The position numbers and the translations under genes are program-made. From Boletus sp. NGJ (lineage: Eukaryota; Basidiomycota; Agaricomycetes; Boletales; Boletaceae), in assembly GCA_019096195.1 (NCBI GenBank), contig JAGTXK010000220.1, positions 1 through 64,000 on the forward strand: DNA of 64,000 nucleotides, in the 5' to 3' direction. The notes below the pieces were generated by a model. The model saw only the letters and a program-made list of their open reading frames with translations. It was not told where the DNA came from and did no database searches. Within the stretch, counting starts at the first letter, position 1. Every line of letters begins with the position of its first letter. This document shows, in pieces, positions 1 through 11,763 of this stretch.

Positions 1-40
1 CGAGCAAAACTACAGGCTCAGTAAGAAAGCAGACGACATG
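1..40 (+). pseudogene. 40-bp exact inverted copy of the 32.9 kb host-gene exon
   Basis: Bases 1-40 are identical to the reverse complement of 32,952-32,913 and diverge sharply at base 41. At 32.9 kb this segment lies just upstream of codons that look like VPS39 (reading DDMRDKLRPS). The copy here would read EQNYRLSKKADDM and then leaves the similarity. It is therefore the right end of a partial duplicate of that gene that began left of the window. The identity was checked base by base; the origin (duplication or inversion linked to transposons) is inference. Confidence 0.7.
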
Positions 41-578
41 CATCTTGGATACCACAAGTCCCATTTATAGTATACAAAATGGATGTGTTATGCTACTTCC
101 CGCCAAGGGTTTACAAAGGAATATAAAGGTTTGTATTCTAAGTACCTGCATGTCAAATGTTTGCAACTTGTGAGTACAATTTAGGAATAGATAAGAGGTA
201 TATATGGCGTTACATGGCCTTATCATAACATCATCAAAAATACATATCTGCTAGCAAGAGAACTGTCCATATACTGGCATACAAGGGTTTCCAAACAAAT
301 GTAAATTTTGTGTTAGTGTGACATAGTTGGGGGAATCCTTACATTTCCTTGTAACCTGACTATGAATACTATGGAATACTATATATTTTATTTAACTTGT
401 TGTTCAGGTTATGGGTGCACATATATTCTGATAGATCATATGGTTCATCATACATTTTCAGAGATTTCATGATTCTCTTGACCCCTGAAATTATCCAAGA
501 ATTGGATATACTTGAATGACACTTCAGAATAGCTCACACTGACAACTGGAAGCCATGACACATGTTGGATATTCATAT
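41..578. other. AT-rich stretch, no gene recognised
   Basis: This CpG-poor stretch holds no convincing reading frame. The only open stretches are short and have no recognisable motif. It ends at the CATAT target duplication of the adjacent solo LTR. Confidence 0.5.
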
Positions 579-1060
579 TGTTATGATCCCTTTCAGAAAC
601 CAATCCACAAGGCTCGAATGTGCTTCGCAGGCTACACAAGTCCTGGCTGAGTGAATCAGGTGGGGAGTCTTAGGCCTGACTATTCCTAACCCTATGATGA
701 CCGATGGCCAAAGCTAATAGGTTATTGGAGGAAGAGTACAAATGGATTAGACTGGGGATTCCAGTCGTCAAAATACTACTTTATATACATGAGGAAAGTG
801 CGCACGGACCAAGCAGTGCGTGTAATAAATTACTAAGTATAGTAAGACGGAGATTAATAGGGCTGTGTGAGAAGAGCAGAAATTAAAGAGGCGTGGATCA
901 CATGAGGTATGATGTCATATGACGTCATAGGTTCTAGACCTATCATGTGATGTGTTCCCACAGTCACATGCACAGCCATGTGACTGATGAAGAAAAGAGT
1001 TAAAGAAAATGAAAAGTAAGTAAATGTTTGAAAAGTTTGAAAATTTCCTATATTATAACA
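579..1060 (-). repeat. Solo LTR, gypsy family A, TSD CATAT
   Basis: This is the reverse complement of the family-A LTR seen twice in the full element at 13-19 kb. It starts TGTTAT and ends AACA when read on the minus strand. The 5-bp sequence CATAT flanks it on both sides (574-578 and 1061-1065), so it is a complete solo LTR left by LTR-LTR recombination. It is more diverged than the LTRs of the full element, and most but not all of its CpG sites have become TpG or CpA. Confidence 0.93.
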
Positions 1061-2214
1061 CATATGAGTGTGGTAGTACAGCCACAGAGTATATACTGTA
1101 TCATGTGGTACTTAGAAACCTTTGTATCATAGGTCTTCTCTTCAGTGACTACACTGAAGACTACAGTCTTCTTACAACATGTGGATCATCAGAATAGAGA
1201 TATAACTGATTTGACACAGCTGTGTCATTTGTGGTACATATGTGGTGCAGAGGGAATGACAGAGCACACAACAGTGATCTGGTGCTCAAAGAGTTCATGA
1301 ATGTATGCAGGTCTGATAGGCTTGAAATTGTGTGCAGGGGCAGAACAAATATAGTCTCCACTGAATCTGAATCAGTGCCAGTGTTAGAAATGCTGGTGGT
1401 ACTTGTTATGATGTAGATTGTTCTAATCAAGCCTGTAGGAGAGCCAGGCTCTGAACAGCTTGGCAATGTAACAGAGTGATCCAATGCTTCCCTGCTGGAG
1501 ATCATCAATAAAATTAGACTTGCAGAAGTTAAAAACATAGCATACCAAATGGCACTAACCTAATGGACTCTCTCCCTTGCACTTTCCGCAGTCAACTGTT
1601 TAATGTCATCACTGTACAGAAGCTGGAAAGGGCATAATAACACCATCAAAGGAGAGCAGTCACCCCCAGCAAGTTGGCTCATGGCAATGGTCCCAACATC
1701 TTCTTTTATGCTACATTGTGAACTACTGTAATGTGAGAGGAGAACAAGAAGATATTTGTGGTTGGTGTAAGGTCAAAACTGTTGGAAGAATAGCAGATGA
1801 GGTTGTGTGCCTTGCTTCTGTGAAGGTGTTAGAAAAGGTGCTCATGAAATCACTTGAGCTTAGCTGCATGCCACTCCAACTTACTGTTGCTGCTGGCCCT
1901 CTAGTAAGTGGTGCCAAAAGAAACAAAGATAATAAAGCATCTGAGGCAGAAGATGTAGAAGAAATGGTCAAACAAGCCTTGCTCTTTGCCAGGGACAAGA
2001 GGTGGGAATCATAGCTGGAAGACATTCCATAGCCAGTTGTTGCCATATACCCATAATTAGTCATGCTGCTCATGTATGGAGTAGACTGGCTGTGTGGGAA
2101 AAATGAACTGTGGGCACGATTGCCTGGCATCAACAACATATAAGAATGACTGACTAAAAGTATTGGAAAGGTGTCACTCAATCTTTGAAAAAAGCAATGA
2201 GATCACCAGTTCCA
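1061..2214. other. Unclassified decayed repeat, with palindrome
   Basis: The stretch 1066-1166 resembles 52,154-52,256 and includes the imperfect palindrome CTTCAGTG (1140-1147) / CACTGAAG (1152-1159). A 152-codon open frame on the minus strand (1723-2181) is Ser/Thr-rich and matches nothing I know. I see no gene I would defend. Confidence 0.4.
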
Positions 2215-2528
2215 TTAGTAAATACAGGATTTCATCATAGTGCTCATAGTGCCATAGTAGTTTCATAGTAGTCATAGTAGTTTCATAGATAACTCATAGT
2301 GTTTATAGTATCATAGTGTTGAAAGTGTATTCATAGTATCCATAGTACGTATATTCATAGTGTTCATAGTATCACAGTATCATAGTATCATAGCATTTCA
2401 TAGTGTCATAGTGTCATAGTATTGAAAGTGTATTCATAGTATCCATAGTATTATAGTATTATAGTACCATAGCATTTTATAGCATCCATAGTACATCCAT
2501 AGTAGTCATAGTCATAGTAGTAATTTTA
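2215..2528. repeat. Degenerate CATAGT-type tandem repeat
   Basis: The stretch is made almost entirely of short units such as CATAGT, TTCATAGT and ATCCATAGTA in irregular order. There are no spacers of constant length. It is simple-sequence DNA that has drifted. Confidence 0.85.
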
Positions 2529-2565
2529 AGCTAATCCCAATCCCAATCCCAATCCCAATCCTAAT
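2529..2565. repeat. (AATCCC)n array, telomere-like
   Basis: About five AATCCC units in a row, drifting to AATCCT and AATTCT. On the minus strand this is a GGGATT repeat with four G3 runs separated by ATT, which is G-quadruplex-capable. It is not the canonical TTAGGG unit. Confidence 0.8.
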
Positions 2566-2800
2566 TCTAAATCCAAAGTATACAAAATATGTAGTCAAAA
2601 AGTGTACAAAAAGTGTAGTCAAAGGTGTAGTCAAATGTTGTACAAAAAGTGTAGGAAAGAGTGTAGTACAGTGTAGCAAAAATGCGCACCCAATATAGCA
2701 AAAGTGTAGCAAACAAAGTGTAGTAAAAAAAGCAAACAAAAGTGTAGCAGAGTGTAGGACAGTGTAGCAAACAAAGTGTACCAAAAGTGTAGACCTACAT
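2566..2800. repeat. GTGTAG(C/T)AAA low-complexity repeat
   Basis: Irregular repeats of GTGTAGCAAA, GTGTAGTCAAA and GTGTACAAAA. The open frames on the minus strand (Cys/Tyr/Phe/Leu-rich) are products of the repeat and not genes. Confidence 0.75.
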
Positions 2801-2985
2801 CCAAAAAAATATCCAAGTCCATTTTCCCACACTCAGTGTTAAAAAAGCGGACATTGTTTGCCAATGTTTGTGCCACCATTCTTATATAAACAAGCCAGAC
2901 TTCAAAAACTTTCCCACACCCTCTTGTTTCTTAATTTTATTCTTTTCTACTCATTACATGAAGTCAACACTTCACTTTGTAAATC

Positions 2986-3013
2986 ATTAGGATTAGGATT
3001 AGGATTAGGATTG
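2986..3013. repeat. (TTAGGA)n array
   Basis: Four to five TTAGGA units. The same hexamer family appears in inverted orientation at 2529-2565, so the two arrays flank the GTGTAG repeat head to head. Confidence 0.75.
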
Positions 3014-3654
3014 CTAAGCCACTATGGAAGCACTACAGTATGTATTTTGATGAAGAGAGCATGGATTGTGAGTGAGTAAATGGAGAAAATGCTGCAGTTT
3101 TAAAGAGTTGATGTGCCTTGAGAATGTTGGTGGGTTGTGACTGTTACCAAAGTGGCGACTCTCCAATATGCCACCATTAGCTGGGGTTTTAGCTAAACCA
3201 CATTATATCACCTTTGCTGTGGTGCCAGGGTTGACAGTGGTGGGTCATGCCCTACTGTGGTGCCAGAGTTAGCACCAGCTACAGAATGGGTGATGGTATG
3301 AGATGTAGATAGCCATAACAACACCACAGCCACAACTAGCCATAGTCAGCTCACAACTAGCTGAGCCACACTAGAGTTAAAAATGGGATAGAAGAAAGCC
3401 ATGTAATTAAAATGTCCTATACATAATAGTGAGAGTATATGATATAGCTACTATAAGCCCATGTGGTTTTGCAAGCACATTTTCCAACACCTAGAAACAT
3501 TGAAGGGGAAAAGGGGCAGTCCTAGATAAGAGGGGGAAGTGGGATGCAACTGTGGTTGTGAGAGGTGTCTTAGTAGTAGTAGTAGAAACATCCTCTGCAT
3601 GATGGCTGAACATTCACCTGCTAAACCCTTTCATCATTACTGCCTTTGTCATCA
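3014..3654. other. No gene recognised
   Basis: CpG-poor DNA with short direct repeats (for example the phrase TGTGGTGCCAG near 3220 and 3260) and a small AGT microsatellite near 3574. No coding signal was seen. Confidence 0.45.
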
Positions 3655-6600
3655 TCACCCACCTGGCTCCAAGTCTCCTCCTTCCCCCTCTCTGTAATTC
3701 TGGTAAGCTGACCAACCTTCATCACTCTCTTGCATTACAATGTCATTGTTATCTTCTAATGATTCTTCATTGATTTCAATGGAGAGTGCAGGAACACAGC
3801 CTCCTTCATTCAGACCAAAGTGGCCCACCCCAATTCCTGCAAATTGGGCAAACATGTCCTGATCCATGACTCTGGTTTCATTAGTACATTCATGATCAAA
3901 ACAAGCTTGGAGGACATGCTCACACATTCCTATAGAATGCTGCCCAGTTATCCTGTTTTCCATGAAACCTTGCCAGTGATGGCTCCACTTGCAGAAGTTC
4001 ATGTATGTGACCATCAGGGAATGCAGGGATTACTGTAGGTGACAACCACAGATCACCAGTGAGGGATCCACAAACGCAAATGGGAAGATGGTCAGCACAG
4101 TCCAGGACAAAGCCTACCTTTAGCAGGCAGGCCTCTTTGAAGCCCCATCTGTGATCCTGATCGATTCTGAGCTAACAGACCCAGAGAACTTCCATGACTG
4201 CTTTGAATGACTGACCCCTTCTGAACAGAAGAACATCTTAATATGAAATGCTTGGAGAACCTGAGCATACCAGAATGGGTGGTCCTCATTATCACGTCAC
4301 TGTTGATTGTTCATATCATATTATGGTCATGGCAGATGTCATAGGTAGTGTAGTTGATGTGCAATATTTTCGACTCTACAACTGTATCGAGGTTCATGAG
4401 ACAAATATCATTGCACTACTCCAAGATAATATTTCACTTATCACCATCAAAATCCAGACCGAGCAGTCCTGGACAGTAAATGATCCTCAAGAGACAGCAT
4501 GAAGTCTGCCTTACTGTCATAACCATCATTAGAATATACATCCAGACTGCAACATACAATGCTACCTTCAGTGTAGGATCGCCCTGGTGCTTCAGAAGAG
4601 ATTGGGGCAGGCTGAAGACATTGTCAGTTTTTGGTCTGTTCACCATGGAGTGGTGTATCTGTGAACAGGGATCAATTTCCTCAAGCTCTGCTACTAGGTT
4701 TTCCAGCTCAAGTTGCTGCCTAAGAATGGTTTGTCATCTCTTTTGATTTGCAAACTGCTCCTTGACAGCCTTCTTGTTTAAACAAGCATAAAATTATTTA
4801 ATGAGCCTGTGTGCTCATTTACCCTGATGGTATTGTAGTCTATCAGACTTTGTGTGACCCATAGAATATGGTAAACACTCATGACTTGTATCATATATGA
4901 ATCTGTGGTTCCAAACATCTGGATTGTCTCCCATAGTCTCCTAATGCATGAAACTTGTAAGTGTTGATGTTGAATGTCTTTGGCAGTGATCTGTACTTTG
5001 TGGGCTTCTTCTGCTGGCCTGATTGATGGTTGGTGAGCTCCTTTCTCTGCCTTTGGACCAATTCTGTTATAATATAGAATAATTTCAAACTTTTCCAATG
5101 AACATTTATATTCTTTCCTTCAAACCATTTTCACACCAGATCACGTAACTGTGCACGTGACTGTGGAAACAAATAACATGATCAGATCTAGAACCTATGA
5201 CACCATATGACATCATACCTCATGTGATCCATGACCTTTTAATTTCCGCTCTTCTCACACAGCCCATTTAATCTCTGTTCTATCATACATAGTAATTTAT
5301 CACACGCACTGCTTGGTCCGTGCACATTTCCTGTACATATATAAAGTAGCACTTTGATGACTGGAATCCCCAGTCTAATCCACTTGTGTTCTGTGCATAA
5401 CTCATTGCCTTGGCCACTGGTCATTGTAGAGTTTGCATAGTATGGACTAAGACTCCCATCCTTATTCGTTAAGCCAGAACTCATGTAGCCTGCAAGGGTC
5501 GAGCCTTGTGATATACTCCAAAAGGTTCATAACAAATTCTTTAGGCAATTTTTTGGTTTCAAAGGCTAAGCAAGTGATATGCTGAAGTTTTTTTGTACTT
5601 GTATAGCAAGCCAATGCAGAGCCTGATGGAGTAGAGCAAGAGTGTTGTTTGGTGTTGAGCCTCAGTTTTGCCAGTGCATGCCATTCAGTCAGATGGAATA
5701 GGAGGGTTTGGTCAATTTCTTTGTGAATAGGTGGTAGTAATTCTTTAAAGGTAGGTATAGAACACTATAGATCATGTTAGCTATCATTGACCCAATGACA
5801 TGGTTAGAGTGCTTACCAGAAGGACATTTTTGAAGTGCCACACAGAGCACTGACTGGTATTGGTGACATTGTCTAGGAAGTGATGGATGACTTCTAGTCT
5901 GAAAGGTGGAACTGCAGCAAACCTATTAAAAGAGTGTCAGGTTTCCCATATTGCAGAGTTCAACAGCAGATACCTTTTATTGAGTATATTGATGAGGGCA
6001 GGGTTAACTGAGTGGATGATTCTGATTAAGTGTTTGAGGGATGACTTCAGTATTTCTAAGATGAACTTGTGCAATAGATCAACCACAAGCACAGGAAGAA
6101 TATTGAACCCCAGATATGAAAGACACTCTATGAAGGCATTTTAAGTAGCATGCTGGACCATTAAAATCATGATGCAAAAAAAATTTGAGACTCTTACCAC
6201 TGTCAGGACAAGTGAGTTGGCCTTCAAGATGTGCTCCACCAATATGCTCTTTAGAGGCCTGCCAAGCTCATAGATGGTCTGCCTGGCATCAATAACCTTT
6301 TGCTGGAAATGAATACAAGCATGTGATAATTTTGCTGAGATGTTACTTAGAAATCTAACATGGTGGAAGCTTGACTTTGGGATCAAACATCATAGGCATT
6401 GGCAGGTACCTTTGTCTCAGATCATCACAAGTAGGGCCCTAGACTTCAGATTAGGCTGAGCAGCTGAATGTTATGGATTTGGCTTACTTCTCAGGATAGT
6501 CAGCAAAGTATGTGAATATTCATAGATACACCCACCTGGTGATGTCATTGAAATATTTAATGGCTCTACCATCCTTATATGCCTCAACAAACTCATTGTT

Positions 6601-9180
6601 TAATAAAATCTTCCACATGGTGTGCATGAGTTCATATTTGCAGTAGACAAGCATATCATTATTATTATTCTTGTTTGAAATTTCTGACATGAAACTGTGT
6701 AACAACTAAGGAAGCTGAATTGCTTGTGAGATTGCAGAAAACAGCATAGCTCATTTAACACTTACACAGAAAACAAACATGAGCAGATAACATGCTCCTC
6801 TCTATGGTGTCATGGTATGGGTAGATTTAGACTGATTCCCAAAGAATAGATAGATTAGCCATGTAGATGCTTGACTGAACTGAGCCAAATGTGCAGAATC
6901 TGACCACAGCATCAATGCTGCCATGACCCTCTTCAGCTGGCAACCATCTGTTTTTCTTTGCTTCATGATTTCATCCTGAGCCTTGTTCTCTACATTCAAT
7001 ATATAAAGTTCATCATACACAAGTTGTTCTCCACCAGTGAGTAGTGACTTCCAAACCTTTCAGAAGGGGTGAAGTGAAATAATTTGAACAATAACCAGCT
7101 TTTCTACCTTTTTTAAAGGGGTGAGATGAAATCATTTCAATGGGGCTTCAGTAAATATGGATATGGCACAAATAATGTTGAGCAACAACCAGTGGTAGAA
7201 TTCATTGACAGTGAAGGTCTTTCCATTTCCCATCAGTGTTTCTCCCTAGTGGGTGTGATGATGTTTACACTTCTGTGTTGCTATTTGTCCTGGCTAAAGG
7301 GGTCATCCAGATGCACCATCTTCTGGACAGCATCAAAGCAGCAGATCTCTGTGCAGAATTAAACCCTACCAACTCTTGGTGTTGTATATGTGGGGCCTCC
7401 AGCTGTAGCACACAACCTTGATATCAATGAGTAGGATTAGTTTTGTGCAAACAACAGCTGTTGGATGTTCAGATAATCAGATATTTCAGATATTGAAAGT
7501 TAATGGGCAATATAGAATAATGGTAAGATGTAAGAATGGTAAAGTCTAATGTAAATAATTCCAAAATTATATGTCAATCAATCTGAACTAAGTGGAAAGG
7601 AGCAGGAATGATTGAAATCATTTAGAATACTTATAGGAAATGTGTGGGGAAGAAGGAGGGATCTGCCAAAATAGAATATCTGTATATAGAATGAACAAAC
7701 CCAAGACATCAGCTCATATAACTCTGCATTCTTTTGGTCCTTTATCTGGCTCACCCTGGTAGCAAAGGCAGAGAAAGAAGGATGGGCATCAGACCAAGCA
7801 ACAAGGAGTAAACATAAACTGCACAGAATTTGGATGTTGTTTGGGAAGGAGTTCATAAAGCCAAAATCTTCTTGGGTTGTTTGCAAAGGCTCCATCCATA
7901 TCACAAGCCCAATAGTGCCTGGGAAAACACAATAGAGCAGTGAAAGCTATTTGACATAACAATTGGCCCAGAGATGGGGAATCAAGGCCTGGTCAAGGGC
8001 ACAAAGTTCATATTGGAATCTAATGTCATACATCTCTCACAAGATGGCTCAGATGAGGCAAGCAGGCAGGTTGGCCAGCAAGGTGATTGGAATCAATTTG
8101 TCATACTACTCAATGTCTGTCTTGGGAGTCCAGGTTGATTCTTGTGTGAGTGTTGCATCATCCTCCCCAAAGAGACTTAGACTGAGTCTTGCCATTGCCA
8201 CTTGAGGGACCTACCATGTGACATTTGTTTGCTAGAGGCATGCTATGAAGAAATTCTCTCCATAACTGTGGCATAGGGAATCAAGGAGGTGGATTGTGGT
8301 TGAACCAACTAATCCAAAGATGGTAAACTGCAAGCCAGTTCATCATAAAGAGTTGCCGCCATTCAGAACTTTGCCCTGTGATGAGAATGGCAGGCTTGGA
8401 CACACAATAACCATGATACACCAAGCCCATCTTCACTCTGCTTGGGTCCTTGTCCATTCGCTTCATCATATTTTCCCATACTGGAAAAGGCAAGGGCATC
8501 TCAGGTATGCTCAACTCTGCCCATTTGTTTCAGCTATCAGATCCATCATCTGTATGATATAGTTAGCATGAGGGGCAAGCAATATTTGACTTTGCATGCT
8601 TACTTTGTTGTGTTTGCTGGCAGCAGTCATGTTGCTTCTGCATTGCTTTCCTCATCTGAGTGTGAGTTAGTGCTTTGCCAACCTGTGAAGGGCCCTTCAT
8701 GCTTGTCTGTGTCATAGGGCTAGAATGCATTGAGCCTATATAGTGTCAACAGGAGTGAAGATGTCAGGCAAATCCCCCTTCACCTCAATAAAGCAAGTGA
8801 AAAGGCAGCACAGATTTGCCACACTTAGAATACATGACTTGGATGATGTTGTCAGGAGAAGAAAAATGTCACAGGATTCTCAATGATTATCTGTTCCATG
8901 ATTGTAAAGTTGAATTGCATTAGCCACATAGGGATGCCTGCATAGAAGAGCTCATCATAAATAGCCATATCTGAAATGAAGGTGAAGGAGCCTGACTGGC
9001 CCAGATGAGATGCACAGGGGAAGGCAAGGCAAGGCAATACAACCTCAATAAAGTCCAAGAACATGTATATGTTGAGGAAAGTTTATTGGGCTTCTGCAAT
9101 GAAAGCAATGATATCACAAAAAGTGAGGGGATGTTGGAGTAGTATTATCATGGTATGTGGTAGTGACTGGAGCATCTTCA
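3655..9180 (-). pseudogene. Plavaka/CACTA-like transposase relic, copy 1
   Basis: Read on the minus strand, blocks of one transposase family appear in the expected N-to-C order: LMLWSDSAHLAQF and IYLFFGNQSK (about 6.85-6.95 kb), ELMHTMWKILLNNEFVEAY (about 6.6 kb), IPKSSFHH with an amphipathic block (about 6.2-6.4 kb), IQMFGTTDSY (about 4.9 kb), HQGDPTLK (about 4.6 kb) and DMFAQFAGIGVGH (about 3.84 kb). I recognise this as the DDE-type Plavaka-like (CACTA, CMC superfamily) transposase common in Agaricomycetes, from memory of the family. The frame is broken by many stops and shifts and by a solo LTR at 5065-5534. Terminal repeats were not found, so the outer limits are approximate. Confidence 0.65.
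5065..5534 (+). repeat. Solo LTR, gypsy family A, TSD AATTC
   Basis: Starts TGTTATAATA, ends ATAACA, and contains the family's TATA box and the CAGTCTAATCCA segment. AATTC flanks it on both sides (5060-5064 and 5535-5539). It sits inside the Plavaka-like relic, between the IQMFGTTDSY block and the upstream blocks, so the transposon was there first. Confidence 0.93.
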
Positions 9181-9227
9181 CTGTGATGTTGTTATGAATG
9201 AATAACTCCAATGCAATTCCAATGAAC

Positions 9228-9770
9228 CAGAGTTACTTGAGGATATTGGGACTTGGCTTCACCTTATGTGGTGTGCCCTTGCTTGAGTCTGATGTCCCAG
9301 ATTTCGAGGACATAGGAGGATCAGAGGTATGGACTCAATGTGGTCAAATGTCAAGTCAAGCAGAGGTCGGAGTGAGTTGTTGAGACTCAGACAGAGAACA
9401 GGGGTGATGTTCAGAGTTAATATTTGAACTGATTCTATAGGAGTAGTACTGAGGGTTTATATACAATCAGAATTGAGATTACTAATGGAGTTCATAAGAT
9501 ATAATGAATAAGTAGCTGAGTAAAGAGAATGAAGATGGAACCTGGCTGAAGTGGTGCTCCTAAGTGAGACAGTCACTGGTTCAGAGACAGCTATGAAGTG
9601 GAGCTAGGATGGATGAGGAAGCATAGGTTTATATACAAATAAAGAAGTATGAATACTACATAGGGAGGGTCACAAGTCTAAGGATATAAGAGTGTGCTCT
9701 AGGGAAGAACGTGCTGGAGTTATGGACAGAGTGCCAGAGTTGGACTTGTCAAGTTACATGGGATATGATA
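9228..9770 (+). repeat. LTR-like repeat family D, copy 1
   Basis: About 540 bp closely similar to 63,185-63,716 and to the reverse complement of 9937-10,466. Shared landmarks are GGGACTTGGCTTCA near one end, a TTTATATAC box in the middle and GATATGA(C/T)A at the other end. No target duplication was found. Transcription orientation is not settled, and plus is assigned by similarity to the 63 kb copy. Confidence 0.6.
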
Positions 9771-9936
9771 GATGTTTTTCTTGTTGCTGCAGCTTTTCTT
9801 CTAGGCAGCATACCAATTCAACACAATCTAATGCAAAAATGTGACTCTCACCACCTTTTACTGCTTTAGTTTTACTGATGGTGAAAGCAGCTGTTGGTAA
9901 GAGAACAAAATCTTTGATGGTAGATGTGTATCATGC

Positions 9937-10466
9937 TGTCATATCCCATATAAATCCAACAAGTCCAACTCCGGACTTCCACCCACAACTCTGGCATGTT
10001 CTCCCTCAGAACATGCTCCTGTGCCCTCGGACTTGTATGTCCTACATTATAGTAATCTCATCTCTTCATTTGTATATACCTATGCTTCCTCATCCATCCT
10101 AGTCCCACTCTGTTCATACCTCCAATCCAGTGTCTGTCTTGCTTAAGAGTACTGCTCCAATGAGATACCAACTCCATTCCGTTACTCATCATACCTTATG
10201 AACTCCATTACTAATACCTTCATTCTGATTGTATATAAACCCTCAATACAACTCCTATAGACTCAGTTTGAATATCAACTCTGAACATCACTCCTGTCCT
10301 CTATCTGAGTCTTAACGACTCACTCTGATCTCTGCTTGACTTGACATTTGACCACGTCAAGTCTGTACATCTATCTTCCTATGTCCTCGAAATCTGGGAC
10401 ATTGGACTTGAGCAAGGGCACACCACATAAGGTGAAGCCAAGTTCCAACACCCTCAGTCAACTCCA
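9937..10466 (-). repeat. LTR-like repeat family D, copy 2 (inverted)
   Basis: Inverted relative to copy 1 and separated from it by about 165 bp. It begins TGTCATATCCCAT and ends AACTCCA on the plus strand, so it has TG...CA ends. Flanks are CATGC and GTACT, which do not match, so it may be a rearranged or partly deleted copy. Confidence 0.6.
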
Positions 10467-10867
10467 GTACTTTGGAGTTCTCATTCTTAACACATGCCCA
10501 GAAAAGTGGGTTAGGATGGATGGCAATGATGTACTTCTCAAGGAATATAGATGGAGTATTCATATTCCTTGCAGTATACTTACAGACATTGAAAGCAGTC
10601 CACAGTTCCAAATCATCCATTCATTTAGGCACAAAGTTCTTGATCTTTATGGTGGGGCTCAGGGATGAACAACATATTCAGTGAGGTGTATATCATCACT
10701 CTGGTCATATGACAATCACATGCCATGTGCACTTGAGGGGGACCATGGATTTCCTGTGGATTAGCTTAGAGTCTGTTCATCCTCATTAATGAAGTGGAAA
10801 AAAAAAGAAATCAATTAGATTAGATCTCAGTATAAGTTTCAGACTTTTTTATTTTTGAAAGAGAAGG
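10467..10867. other. No gene recognised
   Basis: CpG-poor DNA between two LTRs. Short open frames here are unconvincing. It ends in the GAAGG target duplication of the next LTR. Confidence 0.4.
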
Positions 10868-11763
10868 TGTTATGATAATGGAAGGGGGTATATCTTTTTC
10901 TCTTCCTTTGCCCCCTCCTGGACTATGGGACAACCTTCTCTTTGATTTCTATAATCAGGGATTCCCCCACAACACCTACACAAGCATCACCCCACCCAGA
11001 ACTCCCCTTCTAGGTGATGCCCATCTTGGCTGTGACACAGCCCCTTTTTCATTTCATTGATATATGTATTTCACCTCTGATCTAATCATAGACATTGCCT
11101 CCTCGGCTGTGCTCTCTTATACACAGCCCAGTATTCCAAATCCTCCATTTGATTGATACCTTGATCTCTTATGGTAATATTCTAGTATTACTATATATAC
11201 TATGAAGCCTGCCCTAGATTGGGGAGGCCTATATATATGAGCATCTGCTCTTCATGTAACTCTAATCTAGATCTACACAATTTCCTGTGTAATCTACCAA
11301 GCTTTTGGTCCCACTTCACCTCAGAAGCCTGTGCTCGCTCTGGAGGTGATCACCACAGTGCTTGTGATCATCCTTCTCATCACTTCACACTTGTATGGCC
11401 TTGTTACCATTAGGTCGTGTACCTAACCAACAGCAACACCAATGTAGCCAGAGGTCTACCTGTCTAAGCCTAGGGCTCTGCCACTAGCAACTATATAAGC
11501 CTGGGACTCCACCACTGGCCCTCACATACAATAGGTCTGTGCCTCCACCAGACTGTGCCACCATCATCAAAGTCCAAGACTCTGCCATTGGTCATAGAGA
11601 AGGCTCCAACCCCAAGGGAGGCTCTACATAGAAGCTAGCCATTGGTCCCCAGTCTGAGGAACATTAAGCCTTGGGAGGTATTTTCTCCTCAAATCTGGCT
11701 AGTCCAGTAATCAACCAGGTGGTCAATTATTCGGGAACATGTCACTTGTTACCCAGCATAACA
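10868..11763 (+). repeat. Solo LTR, gypsy family C, TSD GAAGG
   Basis: Homologous along its length to the 5' LTR of element C at 56,075-56,871. It starts TGTTATG, ends GCATAACA and is flanked on both sides by GAAGG (10,863-10,867 and 11,764-11,768). The internal sequence is absent on both sides, so it is a solo LTR. Its self-priming segment near 11,265 has diverged slightly from element C. Confidence 0.9.

Noticed and set aside
2215-2528. Repeat array that might suggest a CRISPR-like structure
   Set aside because: Units are 6-10 bp, irregular and without constant spacers, and the genome is eukaryotic. It is degenerate simple-sequence DNA.
10868-11763. Possible second self-priming element start at the family-C solo LTR
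   Set aside because: The sequence after its end is the GAAGG duplication and unrelated DNA, with no primer-binding site.
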